Source: Akkermansia muciniphila (GTDB lineage: Bacteria; Verrucomicrobiota; Verrucomicrobiia; Verrucomicrobiales; Akkermansiaceae). Taken from it: a stretch of DNA of 64,000 bases. The notes below the pieces were generated by a model, which saw nothing but the letters and a program-made list of their open reading frames with translations, did not search any database and was not told the DNA's origin. A program made the translations under genes and the position numbers. The stretch is from the NCBI GenBank assembly GCA_945890645.1, contig CAMDCV010000013.1:1-64000 (forward strand). The letters are read 5' to 3'. Shown in pieces: positions 34,944 to 43,208 of the stretch; the first letter of the stretch is position 1, and every line of letters starts with the position of its first letter.

Positions 34944-35720
34944 ATGAAATGGAAAATTGCGATGACGTCCTGTGTAATGGTCCCCTTGGCGGGATGGGTT
35001 TTGGCCGATGGTTTCGGTGTGAAGTCAGGAAATCCATTATTGCCCGATGTTCCGTATGAAGTCCACGACGGCACGCGTCCCCAGCCGCGCATCGTCGCCA
35101 ATGCCGGTGCGGTCTCCATCAAAGCTCCTGCCGATGCCGTGGTATTGTTCGATGGCACCAATCTTGATGCCTGGCAATCTCCCACATGGGAAATTAAAGA
35201 TGGTGCCATGGTCGCGGCAAAAAAAGATCTTACGAGCAAAGAATCCTTTGGTGCCATTCAACTCCATGCCGAATGGCGTGTGCCTGCAGGTCGCAAGGTC
35301 AATGGACAAGGTGGTGGCAACAGCGGCATCTTCTTCATGGGTTTGTACGAAATCCAAGTCTTGCAAAGCAATGATAATAAAACCTATCCGGATGGCCAAG
35401 CGGCTTCGTTGTATGGGCAGATGCCACCATTAGCGAATGCCACCACGGCTCAAGGCGAGTGGCAGAGCTATGATATCATTTTCACTCCGCCCGTGTATGA
35501 AGGCGAAACCGTGAAGACACCCGCGCATGCGACTGTCATTCACAATGGCGTCGTGGTGCAAAATCATAGTGTCTTTATCGGTCTGAGCACGCATAAGAAA
35601 CTGCCAGTTTATCCCAAAACTCACCCCGAAACTGGTCCCATTCGCTTGCAGTTCCATGGCGACCCAATCGAGTATCGCAACTTCTGGGTCCGTCCCCTTG
35701 GCAAAGTCGACCAATCGTAA
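34944..35720 (+). CDS. Secreted DUF1080 / 3-keto-disaccharide hydrolase-family protein
   Basis: A 258-residue precursor with a signal peptide (MTSCVMVPLAGWVLADG), followed by a DUF1080 domain, a concanavalin-type beta-sandwich with VVLFDGTNLDAW, GNSGIFFMGLYEIQVL and PIRLQFHGDPIEYRNFWVRP. Characterised members hydrolyse 3-keto-glycosides in polysaccharide and glycoside breakdown; these genes are numerous in planctomycetes and verrucomicrobia. The ATG at 34944 fits the signal peptide; the ATG at 34917 adds nine residues and is possible. It stands 71 bases before the lipoprotein gene in the same direction. Confidence 0.88.
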   Translation: MKWKIAMTSCVMVPLAGWVLADGFGVKSGNPLLPDVPYEVHDGTRPQPRIVANAGAVSIKAPADAVVLFDGTNLDAWQSPTWEIKDGAMVAAKKDLTSKESFGAIQLHAEWRVPAGRKVNGQGGGNSGIFFMGLYEIQVLQSNDNKTYPDGQAASLYGQMPPLANATTAQGEWQSYDIIFTPPVYEGETVKTPAHATVIHNGVVVQNHSVFIGLSTHKKLPVYPKTHPETGPIRLQFHGDPIEYRNFWVRPLGKVDQS

Positions 35721-35791
35721 CGTGGAAAATTTCCTGCGCATTGTAATCGCTCCTCCCTAATTCTCCTGATAACTAACGTCCCTCATTTTTT

Positions 35792-38008
35792 ATGAAATCG
35801 AAAACATACCTCCTGTCTCTTCCTCTCGTGGCCACCATGGCCATCGTGTCCTGCAGAAAAACACCTCCCGCTCCCGCCACTCCTCCAGGGTCCGCTACAC
35901 CAGCAGCTCCCGGCACCGCTACTCCGGAAGCTCCCGTGACCCCTCCCGTTTCTGTGAACCCCAATGAGCGCGCTACCAAATTGGGCTTCGCGCAAATGCT
36001 TCCTAAAGATACGGAGACTTTGATCCTCGTGCAAAACGGCGCTGATGCGATGAAGCGTTTCCAAGGCAGCAAACTCTATAGTTTCATCAAATCGCAGAAT
36101 CCAGCGGTGGAGGGTTTGGTCGATGGTGAAGATTCCACTGGTCTAAAACCTCTCGATATTCTCGGTCAGGAGTTTTTCCTCGCTACGGGCAAATCGACGG
36201 GCGAACAAACGGGTAACCTCGTGCGTTTCTCAGATCGTCAAAGTTATTTCCAAATCCGCAATGTCGTTAGCATGTTAATCTCTTCTCTCACCGGGGAAGA
36301 GCCCGACCTTTCCATGCTGAGTGAAGAAGGCACAGTCGTCGACTTAATCAAAGACCCTCAAAGCGGATTGGCACTGTTGAAAAAATCCGAAATGCCGCCG
36401 GTCTATCTCGGTTGCAAAACAACTCCGGAAAATCAGGCAAAAGTGCTGGAGACATTTAAGGGGCTCACCGCCAACCTCGCCGCCTTGGGGGCTGCTGTGG
36501 AAGAAGTGAATTTCGAAGTCGATGGCAAATCATTTGCTGGCAGTCAAATCGTGGGCAAAAAACTGGTGGAAGATCTGCAAGCGGATCAGGCCCTGCTGGA
36601 GCGCTTGCAGGAGAGCCTCGATGAGGACACGATCAAAGATTTGTGGGAAGTGGTTGCGCAGAAAAATCTCGTTGTTGTGACTGGTGTCGTAAACGATTAT
36701 GTCGTTTTGTTTGCCGGTAGCCGCAAAGAAGATCTAAAATTCGCGACATCTCCCTCGGAGTCATTTGCGGCCAGCGATGCGCTTGCTTTCGTCGATCCAT
36801 TCCTCGCTAAAAATCCTATCGCTGTGGCCTACAGTGACAAAGGTGTGTTAGACGGTGCCATGCTCAGCAATGGCATCTCGACGATTGCCCAAGGGCTGCG
36901 TGATGCGATCGGCGGCAATGGCAAGGTCGATACCCGCGAGATCGAGGCCTTACTCGATGTCATCGGCGAGCGTGAAAAAGAACTGACGAAGATGGTGGAG
37001 ACAAGCACCTTCGGCGCAGTGGCGATGTTCGACGAGGGCTTCAAGATTGAAACCTTCGGCGGCACCAATTCTCCGAATATCCAAAGCAACGTCACCAACC
37101 GCATGGGCGACCTGGGCAACTCGAAGGACACCGCCATTTTCATGAACTGGACTTCGAATCCTGTCTATGGTATCAAGTTCAACGCATACTTGGAATCGAT
37201 CGTTGAGACCAGCTACGCGGTGGCTAAAAATGTCAGCACTTGGGAAGTAGAAGAAAATGAATCATTCCTTCAATTCCAACAAAGCTTTGCGATGTTTGAG
37301 GAAAACTTTAGCGACGATACCGTCAAGCTGTGGGAAGCCATCAGCCAAGACATGAGCGATGGACTCGGAAATGAGTCGGCAATGGTCGTCGATCTCAATG
37401 GTGAAATGCCACCACTGCCGAACGTGCCGCAAGAATTGGTAAAAGCCGGAAAATTCCCGCGTGTCTCGATGGTCAAGCCAGTGAAAGATCGCACCAAGCT
37501 TGCTTCCTCCTGGGAAAAAATGAACGCCTCCGGTGAAGGCATCATGAAGCAGATCAGTGCCATGATGCAAAGCGATCAGGCAATGCCCAAGCCCATGAGT
37601 TCCAAGGAAAAAAACCTCACCACGTGGTTCTTCTCTGGTCCTTTGTTCACGGATGACTTTGCTCCCTCGGTGACACTCGATGATAAATGGTTTGTGCTCT
37701 CTACTTCCAAAAAGCATGCGGTAGAGTTGGCTCAAAAAGCCGAGACTTCGAACAGTGGGAAAACGGGTGCTTACATGATTGTGAAGTTCGATGCCTTGCG
37801 CGCCTGCGCTGAGCATTGGCTCAAAGCTGTCGATGAAAACAAAGAAGAGATTTTCAAAGACAACGAGTCGGCAGCGGAAGACTTCACTGCGAATCAGAAA
37901 CTCATCAAAGACGGTCTTAACGCCCTCAGTGAGTTAGAGGAAATGACCGTGCATACTCGTGAAGAGTCTGGCAAAGACCGCACGACCTTCCACTTGAAAA
38001 CGCGCTAA
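35792..38008 (+). CDS. Large lipoprotein of unknown function
   Basis: A 738-residue protein whose N-terminus ends in a lipobox (MAIVSC, with Cys at about 21), followed by a proline/alanine/threonine-rich spacer of about 40 residues, as in lipoproteins that reach across the periplasm. The remainder is a soluble alpha/beta body with acidic and lysine-rich surfaces and no motif I recognise (for example FAQMLPKDTETLILVQNGADA and SALSELEEMTVHT). No catalytic signature is visible. Transcription ends at the strong terminator 28 bases after the stop. Confidence 0.75.
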   Translation: MKSKTYLLSLPLVATMAIVSCRKTPPAPATPPGSATPAAPGTATPEAPVTPPVSVNPNERATKLGFAQMLPKDTETLILVQNGADAMKRFQGSKLYSFIKSQNPAVEGLVDGEDSTGLKPLDILGQEFFLATGKSTGEQTGNLVRFSDRQSYFQIRNVVSMLISSLTGEEPDLSMLSEEGTVVDLIKDPQSGLALLKKSEMPPVYLGCKTTPENQAKVLETFKGLTANLAALGAAVEEVNFEVDGKSFAGSQIVGKKLVEDLQADQALLERLQESLDEDTIKDLWEVVAQKNLVVVTGVVNDYVVLFAGSRKEDLKFATSPSESFAASDALAFVDPFLAKNPIAVAYSDKGVLDGAMLSNGISTIAQGLRDAIGGNGKVDTREIEALLDVIGEREKELTKMVETSTFGAVAMFDEGFKIETFGGTNSPNIQSNVTNRMGDLGNSKDTAIFMNWTSNPVYGIKFNAYLESIVETSYAVAKNVSTWEVEENESFLQFQQSFAMFEENFSDDTVKLWEAISQDMSDGLGNESAMVVDLNGEMPPLPNVPQELVKAGKFPRVSMVKPVKDRTKLASSWEKMNASGEGIMKQISAMMQSDQAMPKPMSSKEKNLTTWFFSGPLFTDDFAPSVTLDDKWFVLSTSKKHAVELAQKAETSNSGKTGAYMIVKFDALRACAEHWLKAVDENKEEIFKDNESAAEDFTANQKLIKDGLNALSELEEMTVHTREESGKDRTTFHLKTR

Positions 38009-38035
38009 ATTAACTCGTTGCGAAAGTTGAGTAAC

Positions 38036-38071
38036 AAAAAACGCACCGCTGATGAGCGGTGCGTTTTTTTT
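38036..38071. terminator. Strong bidirectional intrinsic terminator
   Basis: ACGCACCGCT (38041-38050) and AGCGGTGCGT (38055-38064) form a perfect 10-bp stem with a GATG loop, followed by a T-run (38065-38071) and preceded by A-rich sequence (38036-38040). It can stop the lipoprotein gene on the plus strand and the GreA-like gene on the minus strand. Confidence 0.93.
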
Positions 38072-38093
38072 GATTGATCGGATCTATCAGAAC

Positions 38094-39926
38094 TTACTTC
38101 GCGAAAGGCTCGATCTTCGTCACCTTCCAGTTTTTCTGCTGTTGGTTGTCGTGATCGCGCAGTTGCACTTGATCGCCTACCTTGGCATTGAGGAGTCCAG
38201 CACCGGCTTCGGAAAGGTAGGAGACCCAGCGTTTTTCAGGATCGCTATCCCAAGCACCGAGCACTGAGACTTGATAGGCTTCTCCCTGCTCGTTCTCGAG
38301 GCTCACGACTGTGCCAATGTTGACAGCAGTGCACTCGACACCTTTGAAATCGGTGCCACGCGCGCGAGCGACATCGCGTTCGAGATCACGACGACGGCTG
38401 TTCAGGTATTTCTCCATGTCCTTCGCCGATTTGTATTCGAAGTTTTCCCGGAGGTCGCCGTAAGAGCGGGCAATCTTCACATCTTCGCGGTTTTGCGGGA
38501 TGCGAACCGACACGAGCTCTTGCAGTTCCGCGCGTCGTGCTTCCAGACTGGACCAGGAAACTAACAATTCCTCTTCTTTGTTTTTCTCTTCGCCACTGAC
38601 GAGCTCCTCTGTTTCCGGGCGGGCTTTGATCACGCGGGCCATGAGCGATTTTTTATCGAGCTCATTGAAGACCGGGCATTCCATGAGGCGACGGCCGAAA
38701 TTGCGTGCTTCATTGGCATCCATGAGACTCACGAGATCCGAGAGCAATTCTTTGTCTTCCCCCAGTAGGGACTGCAGACGCTGTGATTTGCGTGGGCCAT
38801 CGGCGATAAAGTCGGACTCCAATTGATTCAAAATGGCAGCACCGACATCCGCACTGAACACGCGGGCTCCGCTGGATTCGCGCTCACGACAAACCCATAT
38901 CAGTGCTTCATGGCCGAGCGAACGGCGCGTGATCGCGCGACGGAGGTAGTCCTCAAGGGCGGGAAGTTCACCGCGCGCTTCGAAAATCTTGGCAATCTCT
39001 CCCAAGCCACGGGCACCGGCTTTTTCTACGACACCCATGAGTTTTTCCACCCATTGACCACCAAACGCGGTGGGGAAAGCGTCGTAGACTTCGCGCTGGC
39101 GAACGGCACTCATGGAAGAAATAGCTTCCGAAACCCGGCTATATTCTGAGCGAATCACTTCTGAGAGACGGATTGCTTCCTCGGCAATTTGAACTTTCGA
39201 AGCAGAGGCCATTTGATCGCGGATCAAAAGTAGTTCGAAAATATTGCCCAGATGCAGTCGGGTGCCGCGTTTGACCTCGGCTTCGATGTCATCGTAGAGA
39301 CGGCGCAGCGTGGCTTCATCGTCAGCAAACAAATGCACTTCCATCGCAATGGCTTCAAGTGTTTTCGCCTTGGTCTTCAGGTCGCGTGCTGCTTCGAAGT
39401 CGGCAACGAGTGCCTGCACGGGAGTCATGTCGCCCGCGCGCAGGATGATCATATCGGTGCGGCGGGCAGGAACGACCACGCGCTTGCTGGTGGACATGAG
39501 TTTCTTGGCGTTATCCCACCATTTTTTGAAATCAGCAGTCGGAATGACTGGGCCGTTGAGTTCTTTTTCGAAAGCATCGAGCGTCATGCTGTTCCCGTGG
39601 CTTTGGAGCACGTGGGCGGCGAGTTCTACTGGATCGGATTTCGCAAGGTGGCGAAGTTCTTCGATCTGTTCGATCTTTTTGGCGCGGAAATCATCGGCTT
39701 GCAGTGGTTCGGTTTTTTGCAAAACAAATTGCAGATCCATTTCCTGAGCGGATTTGTCGGCGAAATCGACGATGAGCTTTTTATCGCGTAGGCTCCATGA
39801 GATCACTTTGCCCGCACCCCAGGATTTGCTCATCAGATAGCAGCCCGGTGCGACTTGAGAAAGCCGCTCTCCGACGGCTGCATTGATTCGACCCGCTTCT
39901 ACCAATTTTGCCACTTCAGGATGCAT
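38094..39926 (-). CDS. greA: GreA-like elongation factor with giant N-terminal extension
   Basis: The last roughly 150 residues of this 610-residue protein are a complete Gre factor: a coiled coil with the acidic tip motif GDLRENFEYKSAKD, whose Asp and Glu activate the RNA polymerase active site to cleave backtracked transcripts, then the FKBP-like domain (VSYLSEAGAGLLNAKVGDQVQL). Ordinary GreA has about 160 residues. The first roughly 450 are mostly helical and begin MHPEVAKLVEAGRIN; chlamydial GreA has a comparable extension. The ATG at 39926 is chosen because the frame upstream runs into the heptamer repeat array. The ribosome site AAGG lies nearby. Confidence 0.88.
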   Translation of the reverse strand: MHPEVAKLVEAGRINAAVGERLSQVAPGCYLMSKSWGAGKVISWSLRDKKLIVDFADKSAQEMDLQFVLQKTEPLQADDFRAKKIEQIEELRHLAKSDPVELAAHVLQSHGNSMTLDAFEKELNGPVIPTADFKKWWDNAKKLMSTSKRVVVPARRTDMIILRAGDMTPVQALVADFEAARDLKTKAKTLEAIAMEVHLFADDEATLRRLYDDIEAEVKRGTRLHLGNIFELLLIRDQMASASKVQIAEEAIRLSEVIRSEYSRVSEAISSMSAVRQREVYDAFPTAFGGQWVEKLMGVVEKAGARGLGEIAKIFEARGELPALEDYLRRAITRRSLGHEALIWVCRERESSGARVFSADVGAAILNQLESDFIADGPRKSQRLQSLLGEDKELLSDLVSLMDANEARNFGRRLMECPVFNELDKKSLMARVIKARPETEELVSGEEKNKEEELLVSWSSLEARRAELQELVSVRIPQNREDVKIARSYGDLRENFEYKSAKDMEKYLNSRRRDLERDVARARGTDFKGVECTAVNIGTVVSLENEQGEAYQVSVLGAWDSDPEKRWVSYLSEAGAGLLNAKVGDQVQLRDHDNQQQKNWKVTKIEPFAK

Positions 39927-40005
39927 ATGCCCGACCTTGGCGACATTTGCGAAAAATTGCAAGGCAACTCTCCGGGAAAAAATCTTCGGGAAGTGATCAG
40001 TTTTT

Positions 40006-40073
40006 AGTGAGCAGTGAGCAGTGAGCAGTGAGCAGTGAGCAGTGAGCAGTGAGCAGTGAGCAGTGAGCAGTGA
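40006..40073. repeat. Heptamer tandem repeat array AGTGAGC (9 copies plus partial)
   Basis: Nine perfect copies of AGTGAGC (40006-40068) and a partial tenth (AGTGA). It lies between the PDZ gene (ending at 40102) and the GreA-like gene (starting at 39926), both leftward. Upstream and downstream flanks resemble those of the shorter array at 15457 (GAAGT before; AGTG and AAAA after). In the reverse sense it translates as LLTAHCS repeats, which creates a false upstream extension of the GreA frame. Confidence 0.97.
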
Positions 40074-40101
40074 AAACCGAGAAAACTTTTGCAAGTGGCT
40101 A

Positions 40102-40917
40102 TTACCGTGAGTTCGAGACAGGCGTGACAGGTTTGATGTCGGGTCGGCTATCGAGATCTGCATCTACTGGCTTTGGAGTGATGCGATCTTGGAGCGTGCT
40201 GTGAAGAGCATTGATGCGCTCATGCCAGACAGTTGGTATTTTTTTCTCGGATTTGGCATCGAATAATCCTTCGAACACGGAATTGCCATTTTGGTCGGTG
40301 ATAGTCAGCCAAGTGCCTTCCGCGCGGCTTTCCATTTCTAGCACAGCACTGCCGTCTTCGAGTCGGGCGATGCGAGTATTGATGTCGAGAGGGCGCGTTG
40401 TTTCGAGTTGCGGCACCATCGTTGGAGTCTTCGCACTTTCGATCGTAGGCCCGGCTGCCACGGAGCGCGCGTTCGGTTCGGCTCCCAGAGTAACCTTGAG
40501 TTTCTTCTCCTCGCCCGCGCGAAATAATGTGAGTTCTACCGAGTCACCAATTTTATGGGTCTCTAACAGGACGGCGAGTTGTGCTTCATTGATGAGCAAT
40601 TGGTCATTCCATTTCCACAGGACGTCGAAGGGCACTACCCCTGCCTGACGAGCGGGGCCGTTTGCGATGACATTGCTGATCACAAAGCCGACACCTTTGG
40701 GGAGTTTGGGCAATTGCGCACGCACCACATCGTCGGCGCGAGCGACTTCGAATCCGACCCATGGTGCGCGACCGGTAGTGGCGACGATCACGGCAGGCTT
40801 ACCAGCCCATTCGGGCGTTGCGGCGGGAGCGGGAGTTTCTTGTGCCGAAAGCAACGCAAGCGAAAAGAAGAGCCCGAGCAAGCTCGTTCCTGCGATTCGT
40901 TGGGAACATAGTTTCAT
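40102..40917 (-). CDS. Secreted PDZ-domain protein
   Basis: A 271-residue precursor with a signal peptide (LLGLFFSLALLSA). A single PDZ domain lies at about 45-140: GVGFVISNVIANGPARQAGV followed by LLETHKIGDSVELTLFRAGEE, the pattern seen in HtrA- and RseP-type PDZ domains. No protease catalytic domain is present. The C-terminal half (about 150-271) is beta-rich and unassigned. It is the third gene of a run after the ECF sigma and the putative anti-sigma, separated from the latter by seven bases. In sigma/anti-sigma systems a PDZ protein could sense unfolded or C-terminal peptides, but that is inference. Confidence 0.85.
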   Translation of the reverse strand: MKLCSQRIAGTSLLGLFFSLALLSAQETPAPAATPEWAGKPAVIVATTGRAPWVGFEVARADDVVRAQLPKLPKGVGFVISNVIANGPARQAGVVPFDVLWKWNDQLLINEAQLAVLLETHKIGDSVELTLFRAGEEKKLKVTLGAEPNARSVAAGPTIESAKTPTMVPQLETTRPLDINTRIARLEDGSAVLEMESRAEGTWLTITDQNGNSVFEGLFDAKSEKKIPTVWHERINALHSTLQDRITPKPVDADLDSRPDIKPVTPVSNSR

Positions 40918-40924
40918 AAACAAA

Positions 40925-41437
40925 TCAGAAGCCTTTTTTCGGCAACAAAACTTTTTCGTTACGAGTCTCAGAGACGGTGATCAGATAGCCTTTACGAGCA
41001 TCGCGGTAGCGTTCACGTGTTTCGACGCGACGCTGGACTTGATTCATCATGGTGCCATCAGCCGCGGCGAGCGTGCCCTCGACAGTAATGCCATCGGTGA
41101 CGAGCATTCGGTCGATTAAAACAGGGGCGGCTTTCGCATCGGCCACAATTGTGGGCTGAGGATACTCAATGTCAGGGGTGATGGTGAGAGGCTGCTCAGC
41201 CTGAGGAAGGTTCAACGCCGTGAGACCGGCCACCACAACTGCAGCTGCGGCGGCATACCAAGGACCGCGACGCGCAGCGGGCTGAGCGATTTCCGTGATT
41301 TCAGCGGGTGGAGTTTCGTGAGGGGATGATGCTGCGAGTGAAGCGATCATCGCAGAAACGTCCGCATGCGCTTGGGCGCTCAGTGCGGGTGGCACCAGGC
41401 GACGCAGGGCATTTTCCATTTCTTCAGGCGATTTCAT
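40925..41437 (-). CDS. Putative anti-sigma factor (single-pass membrane protein)
   Basis: A 170-residue protein with a short cytoplasmic N-terminus (MKSPEEMENALRRLVPPAL), one membrane helix (AAAAAVVVAGLTALNL, at about 60-78) and a periplasmic C-terminal part of about 90 residues. The gene overlaps the end of the ECF sigma gene by 14 bases, the usual position and coupling for an anti-sigma factor. It contains no cysteine and so lacks the zinc-binding HxxxCxxC motif of ZAS-type anti-sigma factors. The assignment therefore rests on position and topology. Confidence 0.6.
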   Translation of the reverse strand: MKSPEEMENALRRLVPPALSAQAHADVSAMIASLAASSPHETPPAEITEIAQPAARRGPWYAAAAAVVVAGLTALNLPQAEQPLTITPDIEYPQPTIVADAKAAPVLIDRMLVTDGITVEGTLAAADGTMMNQVQRRVETRERYRDARKGYLITVSETRNEKVLLPKKGF

Positions 41438-41972
41438 GGCGACCCTCCTTCACGGTTTGGAGTTCTTCCGATAGATGAATGAGCGCGTAGCGATAACGCG
41501 AAGCGCATGTATTGGCGGGAATGCCGAGAGCGGTGGCAATTTCTTGGAAGGTAAGATTGCCCCAAATTTTCATCGTGATGACATCGCGCAATTTGGGCGC
41601 GAGTCGCTGTACGGCTTCGCGGAGCATTATCGCTTCTTCATCATCCTCGAGTGCGGGGTCGAGCCATACATCTTCGAAGTCGTTGAGATAGATGATCGAC
41701 TCTTCGCGTTTTTTGCGTCGGGTATCGGTTCGTTTTTGGTTTAAGCCGCAAAAACGAATCGTCGAGAAGGCGAGCGCGAGGTCGGGTGGTTGTCCGCCGC
41801 GTTCGGCTTGGTAGTGCCACATGCGAAGCATGGTTTCCTGCACTAGGTCTTCCGCCCCTTCGCGCGAAATGCTCCAGCCACGGGCAAACAGCAGGAGGCG
41901 TGGTCCGTTTTCATCGAACCACTGTTGCCAATTCTCTGCCGCAGACATTGCCATCTGTAGAGATAATGCCAT
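41424..41972 (-). CDS. ECF-family RNA polymerase sigma factor
   Basis: A 182-residue alternative sigma factor. Region 2 (FARGWSISREGAEDLVQETMLRMWHY, about 29-54) recognises the -10 element and region 4 (LRDVITMKIWGNLTFQEIATALGIPANTCASRYRYAL, about 128-164) holds the helix-turn-helix for the -35 element. ECF factors control envelope stress or specific regulons. A putative anti-sigma, a PDZ protein and a GreA-like factor follow on the same strand. I see no clear self-type promoter in the 62 bases before it. Other in-frame starts exist at 41954 and 41948. Confidence 0.9.
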   Translation of the reverse strand: MALSLQMAMSAAENWQQWFDENGPRLLLFARGWSISREGAEDLVQETMLRMWHYQAERGGQPPDLALAFSTIRFCGLNQKRTDTRRKKREESIIYLNDFEDVWLDPALEDDEEAIMLREAVQRLAPKLRDVITMKIWGNLTFQEIATALGIPANTCASRYRYALIHLSEELQTVKEGRHEIA

Positions 41973-42034
41973 GGGATAGGGGCTTTGTCTCTAAAAAGTA
42001 GAGGTTTTTTCGAGAAAATGATCGGAAATTCCTG

Positions 42035-43192
42035 CTACGCCAGAACCCTAGCCCAGATGACTTTGAGGTATTGAGACTCAGGGTAGTTCGAGAGCGAAGG
42101 ATGATCGCCGCCGGCCCCGGTGCGGGCAATAATTTGCAGGCGCAGGTTTTGCCGATGCGCGGCAGAGATCACGATGCGTTCGAAGTCATCGGGACTGAGC
42201 ATTCCAGAACAGGAGCAAGTGACAAAAATACCGCCGGGTTTGACGAGTTTGAGGACGAGGGCGTTAAGGTCGCAGTACTTGTTGTGGCCCAAGCGGTCCT
42301 CGTCTTTGCCGTGGATAAACTTCGGTGGATCAGCGAGGACAACATCCCACTGGCGACCATTTTCAATCATCGTGCGGACCCAGGTAAAGGCATCGGCGTG
42401 AGTGAATTTCACGCGCACTTGATTGATGTTGGCGTTGCGTTTGGCCATCTCGATGGCGCGTTCGTCAAGATCGATCGCAGTGACTTCGGTGGCACCAGCG
42501 AGAGCAGCACTGACAGAAAATCCGCCAGTGTAGCAGCAGAGATCAAGCACCTCACGCCCTTGGCAGAGTGAAGCGAACATCCGTCGGTTATCGCGTTGAT
42601 CGCAAAAGAATCCTGTTTTGTGGGACTCGGCAAAATTGATTTCGTAGGGAATGCCGTACTCGCGGATTTTCAACGGGCGAATGCTTTGGTGCTGTGGGTG
42701 ATTGCCGATGGGCAGGGATTCGACACGGGCGATTTCAGGATCGACTTGGATCCGCACACGGCTCGTGCCGAAAGCTTCGTGCAGTGCCGGCACCCAAGTA
42801 TCAAGGCGTTGCCAGACGGCGAGGGAGGAAACTTCGATCGAGAGGACATCTGCGAATTTATCGACGATGAGACCGGGGAGTTGATCGGCATCGCCGTGCA
42901 CCGCGCGGTAGGCTTCGGTGGATTCGTCGAGGCGGAGAACGTTGCGACGGAGTTCCCCGGCGCGTTGGATGGCATCGAGAAAAAACGCTTCATCTGGCGC
43001 GAGGGCTCCGTGGGCTGCGATGCGGAGAGGGATTTTCGCACGGGGATTCCAGAATCCGATGCCGAAAGGTTCGGCTTTTTTATCGAGCACTTGGACGAGG
43101 TCGCCCGCATTGCAATCGGGTGAAACTTCTCCGATCATGCGGCCCCAAATGTTGGGATGATAGGAAAGATATTTGAGTTGGACGGTTTTCAC
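42035..43192 (-). CDS. Class I rRNA (cytosine-C5) methyltransferase, RlmI type
   Basis: A 385-residue SAM-dependent methyltransferase. A PUA-like RNA-binding N-terminus (about 1-80) precedes the Rossmann domain with the SAM motif DLCCYTGGFSVSAALAG (about 205-221), DPPKF near residue 290 and the catalytic-type TCSCSG near 325. Members such as RlmI modify a cytosine in 23S rRNA. The frame is open to 43249, but a GTG at 43192 gives the family N-terminus (VKTVQLKYLSYHPNIWG) and leaves a 16-base gap to the upstream nuclease gene. Confidence 0.88.
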   Translation of the reverse strand: MKTVQLKYLSYHPNIWGRMIGEVSPDCNAGDLVQVLDKKAEPFGIGFWNPRAKIPLRIAAHGALAPDEAFFLDAIQRAGELRRNVLRLDESTEAYRAVHGDADQLPGLIVDKFADVLSIEVSSLAVWQRLDTWVPALHEAFGTSRVRIQVDPEIARVESLPIGNHPQHQSIRPLKIREYGIPYEINFAESHKTGFFCDQRDNRRMFASLCQGREVLDLCCYTGGFSVSAALAGATEVTAIDLDERAIEMAKRNANINQVRVKFTHADAFTWVRTMIENGRQWDVVLADPPKFIHGKDEDRLGHNKYCDLNALVLKLVKPGGIFVTCSCSGMLSPDDFERIVISAAHRQNLRLQIIARTGAGGDHPSLSNYPESQYLKVIWARVLA

Positions 43193-43208
43193 GTAGCAAG
43201 AAATTTTT

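Noticed and set aside
39927-40163. Upstream extension of the GreA-like frame encoding LLTAHCS repeats
   Set aside because: It is only the translated heptamer array; the family-like start at 39926 with a ribosome site is better.
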